Positions 17,981-27,079 of a DNA stretch of 41,704 nucleotides are shown here, in pieces. The stretch comes from Opitutaceae bacterium (GTDB lineage Bacteria > Verrucomicrobiota > Verrucomicrobiia > Opitutales > Opitutaceae): the NCBI GenBank assembly GCA_018667915.1, contig JABIRI010000118.1:1-41704 (forward strand), written 5' to 3'. Below the pieces are notes generated by a model. The model did not search any database. It was not told the DNA's origin and was given only the letters and a program-made list of their open reading frames with translations. Numbering within the stretch: position 1 is the first letter of the stretch; every line of letters begins with the position of its first letter. The position numbers and the translations under genes are program-made.

Positions 17981-18979
17981 ATGCCCGATATTCGCTATTC
18001 CATCAAAATTGCCTCCGAACGTAGCGGGGTGTCCTCGCACCTCATCCGGATGTGGGAAAAACGCTACGGTGCCTTGTCTCCGGATCGCACCGAAACGAAT
18101 CGCCGGCTTTATTCCGACGAAAACGTCGAACGGCTCAGTATGCTGCATACCTGCACTCAGGCCGGGCATCGCATCGGCAACGTCGCGACGCTCCCCACCG
18201 ACTCTTTGCGAAAACTCTCGCAGGAATCCGCGGGTGGAGCGACGCAAGCCGAAGCAACCACTCCTCTCGAGGCCCTCTCCGCGGCCGCTCAAACGTTGCC
18301 GGTCGAAGTCGTCGAGGCGTTCAAGGCGATCGAGAACATGGATGTCGAAGCGTTGCAGCGATCACTGGACAAAGCATCGCTCGACCTCGGCCACCAAGGC
18401 ATGCTCACCAAGCTCGTCGTGCCACTGATGCAGAACATCGGTCGCTTGTGGTGTGAGGGCGAGTTGACCGCCGCCTACGAACATTTTGCATCTTCCGCTC
18501 TGCGCACCTACCTCCTTGGTCAAGTTCAGTCCTATGCGGCCAGCCGTAGCTCACCCTCCATCATCACCGTGACGCCTGCTGGACAGCTACATGAGTTTGG
18601 CGCGGTAATCACCGCCGCCGCCGCGGCATCCGCCGGTTGGCATGTGATTCATCTCGGCTCCAGTCTCCCGGCCGCCGAAATTGCGGGCGCGGCGATCCGC
18701 GCCGAGGCTCGTCTGGTCGCACTCAGTCTGGTGCATCCGCCGGATGATGCGGACCTACCCGCCCAACTGCGCATGCTACGCCGTTTATTACCCTCTCGAG
18801 TCGGGATCGTGGCGGGAGGTCGGGCCTGTGAAAGCTACCACCAAGCCCTCGCCGAAATTCAAGCCGAGGTGGTGACCGACATCGACCAGTTCTACACCAC
18901 CCTCAGCACGAACCGGCGCCGCCGCCTCGCCGATGAAATCGACCGGCATCAGGCGAACCTCGGTTCTGCCAACGGTTAG
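17981..18979 (+). CDS. MerR-family regulator with B12-binding domain (CarH/LitR-type photoreceptor), 332 aa
   Basis: Residues 5-75 are a MerR winged-helix domain (SGVSSHLIRMWEKRYGAL, NRRLYSDENVERL). Residues about 100-185 form the B12-binding four-helix cap with the light-sensor signature W157-x9-E167-H168 (WCEGELTAAYEH). Residues about 192-310 are a cobalamin-binding Rossmann-like domain; the axial histidine is His204 in GQLHEFG, where the first position of the DxHxxG motif is Gln. In CarH/LitR, adenosylcobalamin holds a DNA-binding tetramer in the dark and light breaks it, derepressing target genes. The gene is divergent from the FAS1 operon and leads a same-strand group of barrel protein, SDR and SOUL protein. 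Light regulation here is inferred from the motif. Confidence 0.85.
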   Translation: MPDIRYSIKIASERSGVSSHLIRMWEKRYGALSPDRTETNRRLYSDENVERLSMLHTCTQAGHRIGNVATLPTDSLRKLSQESAGGATQAEATTPLEALSAAAQTLPVEVVEAFKAIENMDVEALQRSLDKASLDLGHQGMLTKLVVPLMQNIGRLWCEGELTAAYEHFASSALRTYLLGQVQSYAASRSSPSIITVTPAGQLHEFGAVITAAAAASAGWHVIHLGSSLPAAEIAGAAIRAEARLVALSLVHPPDDADLPAQLRMLRRLLPSRVGIVAGGRACESYHQALAEIQAEVVTDIDQFYTTLSTNRRRRLADEIDRHQANLGSANG

Positions 18980-19056
18980 ATGCCCCGAATCAACCCGCGC
19001 CTCCTTTCCTCCGCCGGCTCTCCACCGCGCGAATCACCTGACATCATTTTATCGAC

Positions 19057-19968
19057 ATGAAAAACATTCTCAAACTTCTGATCAGCTTTCCTGCGGTCGC
19101 CCTAATTTCGCTTCACGCCCAGATGGGGCCGCCCATCCCCCCCGGGGAAACCTTCTACGCCGGCGAGGTCCTCGGGGTCTTCCAAAGTTCCGCTGATATG
19201 GATGCTGGTGGGGACATGAGCATCCATCGGCTGGGCTTCAAATTTGGAGCTATCCGCGGACTCGATGGCGGCAGTTCAATCGGTGGCGGACTGAGCTACA
19301 CCATGTTGGGCTACCGTTTCGAAGGTGTGCCTGCACAGGGTGGATTCAAACCATGGGAGGACATCGACCAGTTACAGCTCAGCCTGCAGTATCGCTACGC
19401 CATCGATGGGGAATCCTCCATGTTCCTCATGCCCAGCGTGACATCCTCCGGGGAATCGGGGGCGTCTTTCGGTGACGGCATCGAGTTCGGTGCCATCTTT
19501 GGCTACACCAAGACCTTCAGTCGTGAACTCACCCTCGGCATCGGCGGCGGAGCTTTCTACGGCCTGGAAGACACGAGTGGTTTCCCGGTCATCTTCGTCT
19601 ACTGGCAAATGGCCGACAACTGGCGGCTGTCGAATCCGTTCCGACCTGGGCCCAGTGGTCCGGCGGGACTTGAAGTGGTTTATACCGGCCTGACCGGCTG
19701 GGAAATCGGCTTCGGTGGCGGCTATCGAGTCAGTCGATTTGCACTCAACGATGTCGGTGCCGCGCCAAATGGCTTCGGGCAAAATGAAGGTGCTGCGATG
19801 TTTGTCCGCGCCTCGCGAGAATTTCAAACCGGCGGCAACCTCGACCTCTATGTCGGCACCGTGGTCGGTGGTGAGCTGGAACTCGAAGACTCGGGCGGAA
19901 GCCTCTTGGCTCGCACCGACTACGATCCCTCTATCTTGTTCGCCCTCGCCTTCACGCAGCGCTGGTGA
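19057..19968 (+). CDS. Outer-membrane beta-barrel-like protein, 303 aa
   Basis: A signal peptide (ILKLLISFPAVALISLHAQ) is followed by alternating polar/hydrophobic strands rich in Gly and aromatic residues, for example GGLSYTMLGYRFEG and LQLSLQYRYAID. The chain ends in FALAFTQRW, an aromatic C-terminal residue typical of proteins inserted by the BAM complex. It resembles the DUF6268-type barrel proteins I know from Bacteroidota and Verrucomicrobia, but I cannot confirm the family. It lies 77 bases after the CarH-like gene and 26 bases before the SDR start, or overlapping it if the GTG at 19965 is used. Confidence 0.75.
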   Translation: MKNILKLLISFPAVALISLHAQMGPPIPPGETFYAGEVLGVFQSSADMDAGGDMSIHRLGFKFGAIRGLDGGSSIGGGLSYTMLGYRFEGVPAQGGFKPWEDIDQLQLSLQYRYAIDGESSMFLMPSVTSSGESGASFGDGIEFGAIFGYTKTFSRELTLGIGGGAFYGLEDTSGFPVIFVYWQMADNWRLSNPFRPGPSGPAGLEVVYTGLTGWEIGFGGGYRVSRFALNDVGAAPNGFGQNEGAAMFVRASREFQTGGNLDLYVGTVVGGELELEDSGGSLLARTDYDPSILFALAFTQRW

Positions 19969-19994
19969 GGCGTGGACTCACCTCTTTTAACGGC

Positions 19995-20741
19995 ATGAGT
20001 GTTTCCCGCACCATTCTCGTCACCGGTGCAAGCGGTGGTATCGGCGGTGCCTTGTGTGGCCGCTTGGCGGCTGACGGCTACCGCGTGGCGGCCGTCAGCC
20101 GGGACGCGGACAGACTCGCCGATCTCGCCGCCGCCGAATTAAGAATCGAGGCGGATTGCACAATTCAAGCGGGAGCGCAGAAAGCGCTGACGGAAGCCAC
20201 CGCCCATTTCGGCGGATCACCGGGGCAACTGGCGCATTGTATCGGCAACACGTTGCTCACTCCCTTGCATCGCACTCGCAGCGAAGCTTGGTCCGAAGTG
20301 ATGCGCGTCAATTTGGACAGTGCGTTCCACGTCATACAGGCGTGGATCACCGCTCATCAGAAAGCCAAAACCAGCGGTGCCGCCGTCTTCGCGAGCTCAG
20401 TAGTTTCCCGCATCGGAGTTGCCAATCATGAAGCCATTGCCGCGGCGAAGGGCGGTTTGGAGGCTTTGGTGCGAAGCGCTGCCGCGACCTATGCCGCCCA
20501 AGGGTTTCGTTTCAATACCGTCGCCCCGGGTCTGACCGAAACGCCGCTGACCGCCCCCTTATTGAAATCCGATGCCTTTCGAGAAGCGGCGGCGCGGCAA
20601 TATCCCCTGCGAGGCCTGCAGTCAGCGGAGCAGATCGCCGGCGTCATGGCGTGGTTACTCTCCGAACAGGCGGATAGAATCACCGGCCAGGTCATTCCCG
20701 TTGATGGCGGCTTCACCTCGGTGCGTCCCCTAGTCAAATAG
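19995..20741 (+). CDS. Atypical short-chain dehydrogenase lacking the catalytic Tyr, 248 aa
   Basis: The N-terminus RTILVTGASGGIGGALC is the SDR cofactor motif, and the C-terminus (GQVIPVDGGF) is typical. In the active-site region the sequence runs ASSVVSRIGVANHEAIAAAKGG: the Ser and Lys are in the right places, but the position of the catalytic Tyr (Ser + 13, Lys - 4) is Ile. It may therefore be a binding protein or use another acid/base. The ORF track begins at GTG 19965, which overlaps the previous stop (GTGA); I prefer the ATG at 19995 because it places the first beta-strand at the usual distance. It is followed after 10 bases by the SOUL gene, so the two are co-transcribed. Confidence 0.82.
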   Translation: MSVSRTILVTGASGGIGGALCGRLAADGYRVAAVSRDADRLADLAAAELRIEADCTIQAGAQKALTEATAHFGGSPGQLAHCIGNTLLTPLHRTRSEAWSEVMRVNLDSAFHVIQAWITAHQKAKTSGAAVFASSVVSRIGVANHEAIAAAKGGLEALVRSAAATYAAQGFRFNTVAPGLTETPLTAPLLKSDAFREAAARQYPLRGLQSAEQIAGVMAWLLSEQADRITGQVIPVDGGFTSVRPLVK

Positions 20742-20751
20742 TCCTCACCTC

Positions 20752-21606
20752 ATGAAATCATCGTGTCTATTCACCATCATTCTGGGACTCTCAATCCTAC
20801 TGCCTTCCCCCATCCTGATGGCCGCTGAATCCGCTTTTCCCGCCACTGCCCCCAATACCAACGAGATCAAAACGCTTCCGTCCGGTATGCTGCTAAAGTC
20901 GACCGCGCCGGGCAACTACTTCGATAATGGCGGCAAACTGTTCGGGCCGCTGTTTCGCTATATCTCGAGCAACGATATCGCTATGACAACACCGGTCGAA
21001 GCGGTGATCGATGACGCGGCGATGCTCTTCTGGGTGGCGCCGAGCGAAGTCGAGAAAGTCCGCGGCAGCACCGACGATGTGGAGGTCTTGGAAATCCCCG
21101 AGCGCACGGTCGCGGCCCGCGGGGCCAAAGGCAGCTACAGCCGATCGAACTACGAAGAAACCCAGAGTGCCCTCGAAGCATGGCTCACGCAACAACCGGA
21201 ATGGCGGGCCGCCGGAGAACCTTACGGCGTGTATTGGAACGGTCCCTTTACGCCTTGGTTCATGAAGACCGCCGAAGTCCATATTCCCGTGGAGCGGGTC
21301 CCGACAGAAATCGATCTCGCGGCCCATCAGTGGAAACACCGCGTAGTAGTGCTCCACGCCCCGAACGCTGCGGACGCCGTCTACCAAAAACAACTAGTCT
21401 TGTTCGCAGAACGAAAACAGGAAATGGCCGAACGGGACATTGTTGTGCTCTCGCAATTCGACTCAGCCGATTTTCAAGCTGTGCTCATCGGCAAAGACGG
21501 CGGCCGCAAGCGCGAGCAGGCCGTGCCCATCGATCCCGACGATTTATTTGCGCTCATCGACAGCATGCCGATGCGCCAAGCCGAAATGCGCCGAATCCGC
21601 CAATGA
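20752..21606 (+). CDS. Secreted SOUL haem-binding domain fused to DUF4174, 284 aa
   Basis: A signal peptide (ILGLSILLPSPILMAA) is followed by a SOUL/HBP domain (about 35-180). Family features are SGMLLKSTAPGNY, GPLFRYISSNDIAMTTPVE and the end strand WNGPFTPWFMKTAEVHIPV. SOUL proteins bind haem or other tetrapyrroles in animals and plants. After a short linker comes a DUF4174 domain (about 192-278; HQWKHRVVVLHAPNAAD, ERDIVVLSQFD, FALIDSMPMRQAEMRR), a thioredoxin-like domain of unknown role found mostly as a separate secreted protein. The fusion is unusual. It is the last gene of the group led by the CarH-like regulator and converges with the nucleoside hydrolase, whose end is only 19 bases away. 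Confidence 0.85.
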   Translation: MKSSCLFTIILGLSILLPSPILMAAESAFPATAPNTNEIKTLPSGMLLKSTAPGNYFDNGGKLFGPLFRYISSNDIAMTTPVEAVIDDAAMLFWVAPSEVEKVRGSTDDVEVLEIPERTVAARGAKGSYSRSNYEETQSALEAWLTQQPEWRAAGEPYGVYWNGPFTPWFMKTAEVHIPVERVPTEIDLAAHQWKHRVVVLHAPNAADAVYQKQLVLFAERKQEMAERDIVVLSQFDSADFQAVLIGKDGGRKREQAVPIDPDDLFALIDSMPMRQAEMRRIRQ

Positions 21607-21625
21607 TCGCGGCCATGCGAATGCC

Positions 21626-22594
21626 TCAGTGTTCGCCCAAGAGTCGCCCGGTCAACCAATCGCGAAATCCGGGTAAATCCTTCCAATCAATCGCAATATC
21701 CGCTACGTGAGGACCCTGCGGGTCTCTAATCGTTTTACCCTCATCCGTGATGTGAAAACGGATGGTTTCGTATGCGATGAAATCATCGCCATAGGCCATG
21801 TAGACGGCGACATCATCAAACAAGGTTGAAGATGCTTGGGTAAAAAAATCGCACTTCATCCACGGCACCCGCGGGGCCCAGATACAGTAGTTTTCAATCA
21901 CGGCCCGCATCAAGGCATCGTCACCTACCGCTTGCCAAATACGTTGGTAGTTTTCACCACTGAGGTTGACCAACCCACACGTGTCCAATGGCGTGAGCTT
22001 TATCGATTGAAACCCCGCGTCCAACACGGTGCGCAACGCCGGAACCGCCGCACGCACGTTGTATTCGGGGTCATCGGCTGGCCCTCCACCATAGCCCTTG
22101 TCGAAGGCACCGTGCATGCCAAACAAACGACACTTGGCCGCGATATCCGGCGCACGTTCGATCGCCGCCGCGAGACTGGGCACCGGACCAATCGCGATCA
22201 CGGTCACGATCTCTTCCGACGCGCGCACAAAATCGATGAATGCCTGCAAACCGTCCTCGTGCACCATGCCGGGATACGCATCCAAATCGTAATCGCGGAT
22301 CCACGGTCCCTGGTGTCGATCCTCGTCCGGCATGACCCCGGAAGAAAGTCCCAGTGCAATGTCCACGTCAGTCCGATCCGCCACTTCCAAAACCTTCGCT
22401 GCCAACGAACCTCGATATCGCGCTTCGCCCGTTTCGGTAAGCACCATCTTAAGATCCAACTCCGGCGACCGCAGCAGATGCGCCAACGCCCAAGTATCGT
22501 CAATATCTCCGGCAATATCGGTGGAGAGAACAACGGGAGTGGCCGCGAAAACAACGGGAGCCATGAGAAGTAAAACCAAGAATCGAAACGTCAT
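21626..22594 (-). CDS. Secreted nucleoside hydrolase (IUNH family), 322 aa
   Basis: A signal peptide (FLVLLLMAPVVFAA) precedes the IUNH fold. The Ca2+-binding aspartate cluster, normally DTDPGxDD, reads STDIAGDIDDTWAL, so the aspartates are kept with altered spacing. EIVTVIAIGPVPSLAAAIE and the segment RLFGMHGAFDKGYGG match the second conserved block. The family hydrolyses ribonucleosides to base and ribose; the exported form suggests scavenging in the periplasm, where the nucleoside symporter at 27080 could be a partner (inference from the window only). The bacterial subgroup with this N-terminus is common in Verrucomicrobia and Planctomycetes and its substrate is largely untested. Confidence 0.82.
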   Translation of the reverse strand: MTFRFLVLLLMAPVVFAATPVVLSTDIAGDIDDTWALAHLLRSPELDLKMVLTETGEARYRGSLAAKVLEVADRTDVDIALGLSSGVMPDEDRHQGPWIRDYDLDAYPGMVHEDGLQAFIDFVRASEEIVTVIAIGPVPSLAAAIERAPDIAAKCRLFGMHGAFDKGYGGGPADDPEYNVRAAVPALRTVLDAGFQSIKLTPLDTCGLVNLSGENYQRIWQAVGDDALMRAVIENYCIWAPRVPWMKCDFFTQASSTLFDDVAVYMAYGDDFIAYETIRFHITDEGKTIRDPQGPHVADIAIDWKDLPGFRDWLTGRLLGEH

Positions 22595-22705
22595 GATAAT
22601 ATAATGTTAGGATGAGGGTTACCCCGCTCGACATCGGCAGGGAAGTCTTCTGCGCCCGAATCCGCCGATCAAAAGCTAAACGTTGAAAGCCTGAAGCGAG
22701 CTAGA

Positions 22706-24460
22706 TCAGACCCGCTCGCGGATCGCCGCTTCGACGTCGGAACGTCGCACCGGCTTTACGAGATAGTTATTCATCCCCACTTCTTCCGATCGACGCACGG
22801 TGTCGGGCCAAACATTCGCACTCAACCCGACGATCCACGGCCGTGTCGCCGTCGTCGAAGCCAGTCGACGTATCTCGATCGTCGCCGTCATGCCATCCAT
22901 CACCGGCATTTCTACATCCATAAAAACGAGGTCGGGCAAATTCTGACGAGCCGCGGCCAATGCCTGGGCGCCATCAAACGCATATTCAACGCGATCATAA
23001 CCCGAAACCCGCAGGATCGAGCCCAGCACCTTACGATTAATGGGATTGTCGTCGACCACGAGGATGGCGGGGTTATCCGCCAGATCTTTACCCACCGCCG
23101 GTTCGGACTCTACTTCAGCCAGCGCCAAGGTCGGCGATTCCGCCCGCGGAGCATCAACGTGGAAAGTGAAGCAAGACCCTTTCCCAGATTCACTCGTCAC
23201 ACTGATCCCTCCTCCCATTGCCTCGCTGAGGCGTTTGCAAATTGCCAGTCCGAGACCCGTGCCCCCGAAGTCTCGCGTAGTGGAAGAATCAGCCTGACTG
23301 AAGGGCTTGAACAAGCGTTCCATACTCTCTTCAGGAATTCCGATTCCAGTATCGATCACCTTGAAGTGCAACTCACTCCCCGGCCCGTAACCCATCTCCA
23401 GAGTGACGGATCCCGACGCGGTGAACTTAATCGCATTGCCCATCAGGTTGATCAGAATCTGCCGTAGGCGCGCCCGATCAGTATGCACTTCCTCCGGAAT
23501 CTCGTTAAGCAAACGAACTTCGAGCATCACCTCTTTTTCGTCGGCTCGGGACGCCAGTAAAGCGACAACTTCGTGGGCGAGCATCGTGACCTCCACGGCC
23601 TCCAAGGATAACTCCATGCGCCCGGCTTCGATTTTGGAGATGTCGAGCACATCGTTAATAATCTCCAGCAATCCCTCGCCCGAGGTTTCGATCATTTTAA
23701 CATATTGCTCTTGCTCCTCGGTGAGTTTGGACGTGCGCAGCAGACTCGTGAAACCAATCACACTATTCATCGGCGTGCGAATTTCGTGACTCATCACCGC
23801 CAGAAAATCACTCTTCGCCTTGTCCGCACTTTCCGCCCTTAATTTCGCCGCCCTGAGCTCAGATTCGGTATTCTTGAGATCGGTGATCTCCATCGCCGAC
23901 ACGATCACTTCGATGACTTTATCGCCTTCCCGCCGGAGATGAAACACCGCGAGAAATCTGACGCCGCGGCGTTTACTGCCACCTTCCATGGTGCGGATTT
24001 TTCCAGCCCACGCCGCGTTGTATACTCGCGTCATACGACGCAGCACCGACCCGCGCAAAATCTTATCGAGCCGATGCCCTTCGACCCGCTCAGGCCTGAA
24101 TCCCATATTTTTGGGAAGCTGACCTCGGCACAGAGTGTGCATATAACCCCCGTCTTCTTCACGCCGAAAACAGAGTAATAGCCCCTTCTGTAGATCGAGA
24201 GTCTGCGTGTAGTAGCGGGTGAGTTGATTCAGCTTATTCTCGACCTCGCGACGCATCCGCTGGTTGGTTTCGACGAGTTCCGTCGAAACGGAATTGAGAG
24301 AGCGTTCAACGGATTCACGGTCTTGGTCGGCCCGCGCGTAGGTGTCGCTTACCGCGGCTATAAACTTCTCCCACGTTGATCCATCCATATCAACATCCGG
24401 CAGATTTTCTCGAATCTGTCGGGCTAAGAGAGGATGCATTTTATCCTCATTCACAGGCAA
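22706..24460 (-). CDS. Hybrid sensor histidine kinase with C-terminal receiver domain, 584 aa
   Basis: A soluble two-component kinase. The N-terminal 100 residues contain a long coiled coil (DQDRESVERSLNSVSTELVE onwards), then a PAS-like domain (about 95-195, starting LLLCFRREEDGG). The dimerisation/phosphoacceptor motif is VMSHEIRTPMNSVIGF with His225. The ATPase domain has the N box NLMGNAIKFT, G1 box DTGIGIPEE, F box LFKPFSQAD and G2 box GGTGLGLAI. The receiver domain has VVDDNPINRK and the phospho-acceptor Asp515 in VFMDVEMPVMDG. No membrane segment is present, so it senses a cytoplasmic signal or a partner protein. No DNA-binding regulator is adjacent. Confidence 0.93.
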   Translation of the reverse strand: MPVNEDKMHPLLARQIRENLPDVDMDGSTWEKFIAAVSDTYARADQDRESVERSLNSVSTELVETNQRMRREVENKLNQLTRYYTQTLDLQKGLLLCFRREEDGGYMHTLCRGQLPKNMGFRPERVEGHRLDKILRGSVLRRMTRVYNAAWAGKIRTMEGGSKRRGVRFLAVFHLRREGDKVIEVIVSAMEITDLKNTESELRAAKLRAESADKAKSDFLAVMSHEIRTPMNSVIGFTSLLRTSKLTEEQEQYVKMIETSGEGLLEIINDVLDISKIEAGRMELSLEAVEVTMLAHEVVALLASRADEKEVMLEVRLLNEIPEEVHTDRARLRQILINLMGNAIKFTASGSVTLEMGYGPGSELHFKVIDTGIGIPEESMERLFKPFSQADSSTTRDFGGTGLGLAICKRLSEAMGGGISVTSESGKGSCFTFHVDAPRAESPTLALAEVESEPAVGKDLADNPAILVVDDNPINRKVLGSILRVSGYDRVEYAFDGAQALAAARQNLPDLVFMDVEMPVMDGMTATIEIRRLASTTATRPWIVGLSANVWPDTVRRSEEVGMNNYLVKPVRRSDVEAAIRERV

Positions 24461-24586
24461 AGGTGATCAGAATTGTTTTCCCACCCGACAGTCCCCTCGT
24501 CGAGGCCGTGGTCGCCTTACTCTTCTCAAGTTCGTTCCGCCACGGTAGTCTCTGAATCTTCATGGCAAAAACGGGAATCGTTCACG

Positions 24587-25804
24587 TCAGGCGGTAGCAG
24601 TAGAGGTTTTGCGACCAAAGCCCATGGCACTTTTTAGCCAACTCCAGGCTTTGTTTAATCCGATCGGTTCCACTCCGCCCTTGAAGCCATACATGCTGGC
24701 CATCTCCGCCTCGTGCGTTCGATAACGCGGAGGCAAAACGAGGAGCTCATTTTCGCCATCTGTCACATTCGAGAAAAACGCTCCGCGACCGGCCGCGAGA
24801 TTTGCGCCCTCCGGAAACTCCACCGTTTTCTCGGCCATGACCATCCATGGCTTGTAAACGAAGGTATTCTTTCCGGCATCGCCGTGCACAAGTTTGCCGT
24901 AAGTGCGCTGCGGCACGCCTTTCAATCCAACGCCCGCAAACACCGTTGTGCGGTGCATGCCCACCGAAAACCGACGATTGCGTCGGGTGAAAAAGTCCCA
25001 ACAGAAAATCCAACTGAAAACCGTGAGCCGAAACGACCAGCCCGCAATCAGTGCCGATATCAGAATAACAACAAGCGAAAGTATCGCGCCGATCCACGGA
25101 TCAATCGTAGCCGAAAGCGTAACGAGTCCGAACAGTGCGGTTTTACCCGCTTTTAGAGCCGCATCAATCGCACCCCACGGACTCAACAGAATCAGGCCGT
25201 TAATCGCATGCGAAGCCATCCAGACAACCGCGTAGATCGCGACGCCAAACGGAATGGTCAAAATGTTGAGCAACCAGGACCAGTCGATCGCCGCGAGATG
25301 GATTGTCGCGAGGCTGCCGGTGGAAATTACTTCAGGGCTGAGCGCCATGCCATCACCACCGCCGAGGATCGCTTTAGATAGGATCGACATCGAAAACGGC
25401 ACAACCGCACCAGCCGCGACGAGGCCCGTGACCTTGTTTTCCAAGGTATCGAGCACATCGAGTGGTTTCTTCCAGCCGGGAGGAAGTGCGGCACCGGCGG
25501 CATCCTTCGCCGCGGCCGCACCCACCAAACCTAGCGCAGGCAGCCAAAAACTCACCTGTGCAAACCATGGCAAATTGGCCCGGTCTTCCGCATCCGCGGA
25601 GAAATACGTGTAAGCTCCGTAAGCTCCGGTGCCGAGCAAGGGAGAGATCGCGATTCCAGTCACCCCGGCCACCGCCGAGACCACGGGACCGGCCGGAGAT
25701 CGGTCTCGTCCCGAAGAGCCGGCTGAACCGTCAGCGGCCCAAAGCGGCAAAGTCACTACCGATAAAACAAATGCGAAAGCAAAAATGGGGCTGAGTCTTC
25801 TCAT
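24587..25804 (-). CDS. Multi-pass membrane protein of unknown function, 405 aa
   Basis: A signal peptide or first helix (IFAFAFVLSVVTLPLWA) is followed by four or five hydrophobic segments between residues 50 and 275, then a soluble C-terminal region of about 130 residues that includes GMHRTTVFAGVGLKGVPQ and FSNVTDGENELLVLPPRYR. I do not recognise a family; similar proteins seem confined to Opitutae-like bacteria. The ORF track starts at 25864, but the ATG at 25804 (MRRLSPIFAF) gives a normal signal peptide with a basic N-terminus. It lies 126 bases upstream of the histidine kinase on the same strand and 70 bases after the Gfo/Idh gene. Confidence 0.7.
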   Translation of the reverse strand: MRRLSPIFAFAFVLSVVTLPLWAADGSAGSSGRDRSPAGPVVSAVAGVTGIAISPLLGTGAYGAYTYFSADAEDRANLPWFAQVSFWLPALGLVGAAAAKDAAGAALPPGWKKPLDVLDTLENKVTGLVAAGAVVPFSMSILSKAILGGGDGMALSPEVISTGSLATIHLAAIDWSWLLNILTIPFGVAIYAVVWMASHAINGLILLSPWGAIDAALKAGKTALFGLVTLSATIDPWIGAILSLVVILISALIAGWSFRLTVFSWIFCWDFFTRRNRRFSVGMHRTTVFAGVGLKGVPQRTYGKLVHGDAGKNTFVYKPWMVMAEKTVEFPEGANLAAGRGAFFSNVTDGENELLVLPPRYRTHEAEMASMYGFKGGVEPIGLNKAWSWLKSAMGFGRKTSTATA

Positions 25805-25873
25805 AACGAATAACCTAAGGGCAGGAGGATTCAAACGACCTACAACGGGAAAATCCACCCACAATTCATGGAA

Positions 25874-26938
25874 TTATACGTAGGTCAGACCGAGTTGCCG
25901 ACACCACTCGAGTTGGCCACGAAGGTTACCGTGGGTATCCGCCCAGGTGCATTCCGGCACTTCGCTTTCCCCTCGTCGCACTGCCGCGGCAAACGCATCA
26001 GCTTCGTAGGCATAGGTGCCACGGTCGGCCATAACGGTGATCACCTCCGGAGTCTCCTCACTCTCGCCACCGCGGTGGAGGTGTAACTGTGTCGGTCCGG
26101 CATCGCGCCGCACGACATAGGGCGAGGGCACCAAGATCCACCCCTTCGTGCCATAGACCCGCACCACATTTTGCTGATGCGACAACGTGCCGCAGGCGAT
26201 CTCCGCGGTCACGCCGCCGCGAAACTGCAACACCGCCGTCGCGTGCGTATCGACACCCGTTTCCGCATGGAGCAAACCCACCCCCGCCATCGTTTCCGGA
26301 TCCGCAAATCCCTCGCCGTTCGCCAACCCCGCCAAAAGCCGAGCATAAGAAAGCGGATATCCTCCCACATCCAAAATGCCTCCACCACCGAGTGCTTTAT
26401 TCCACAACCGACCCGCCGGATCGTAGTCTACCGCAAAACTGAACGCGCCTTGGATATGACGCAGTTCACCGATAGATCCGTCGCACACGAGCTCCACCAA
26501 TCGTTTGGTCTGCGGGTGGCAACGATACATCCACGCCTCCATCAGCGTCCGGTCATTGGCCCGCGCGGCCGCTTGCATCGCGTCCAGTTCGGCCAAGCTC
26601 ATCGCGATCGGCTTCTCGCACAGCACATGTTTACCCGCCTCCAACGCCGCAACAACACTCTCCAAATGCATGGGATGAGGCGAAGCCACGTAAACCGCAT
26701 CGACATCTGCGTCCGCCAGCAGGCCATCGATCGAGCCATGGGTGTGGGTCGTGTCGATACCGTGCTCCTGCGCAAAACGCTGCGCCGATTCACCCGACCG
26801 ACTTCCCACCGCAACCAATTCACTGTGCTTCGCGGTCGCCAAATCGCGCGCGAAAACGCCGGCAATTCGGCCGGTCGATAAAATGCCCCAGCGCAAACGA
26901 GGCTGTGGGGCGGTCGGAGAAATTGGGGAAGCGTCCAT
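25874..26938 (-). CDS. Gfo/Idh/MocA-family oxidoreductase, 354 aa
   Basis: An NAD(P)-dependent sugar-type oxidoreductase. The N-terminal Rossmann motif is WGILSTGRIAGVFARDL. The catalytic-lysine motif is CEKPIAMSLAEL (EKP), followed by LMEAWMYRCHPQTKRL, the M-x-YR-x-HP signature seen in dimeric dihydrodiol dehydrogenase/glucose-fructose oxidoreductase relatives. Length is typical. It is divergent from the nucleoside:H+ symporter across 141 bases, a pairing I regard as common in this phylum, so the two may share regulation. The substrate is probably a sugar or sugar acid but cannot be read from the sequence. Confidence 0.9.
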   Translation of the reverse strand: MDASPISPTAPQPRLRWGILSTGRIAGVFARDLATAKHSELVAVGSRSGESAQRFAQEHGIDTTHTHGSIDGLLADADVDAVYVASPHPMHLESVVAALEAGKHVLCEKPIAMSLAELDAMQAAARANDRTLMEAWMYRCHPQTKRLVELVCDGSIGELRHIQGAFSFAVDYDPAGRLWNKALGGGGILDVGGYPLSYARLLAGLANGEGFADPETMAGVGLLHAETGVDTHATAVLQFRGGVTAEIACGTLSHQQNVVRVYGTKGWILVPSPYVVRRDAGPTQLHLHRGGESEETPEVITVMADRGTYAYEADAFAAAVRRGESEVPECTWADTHGNLRGQLEWCRQLGLTYV

Positions 26939-27079
26939 CGAGCCCCATCAAAACGGATTTGCGCGTCGAGTAAACCACCACGCCCGCAAACGTGAACTCA
27001 GGCTCGAAATACGCCCAAACCTCCCCATGCTGCCGAGTTCACCCCGCCGGATCGCCGCATCCGACCCACCCATTTACCC

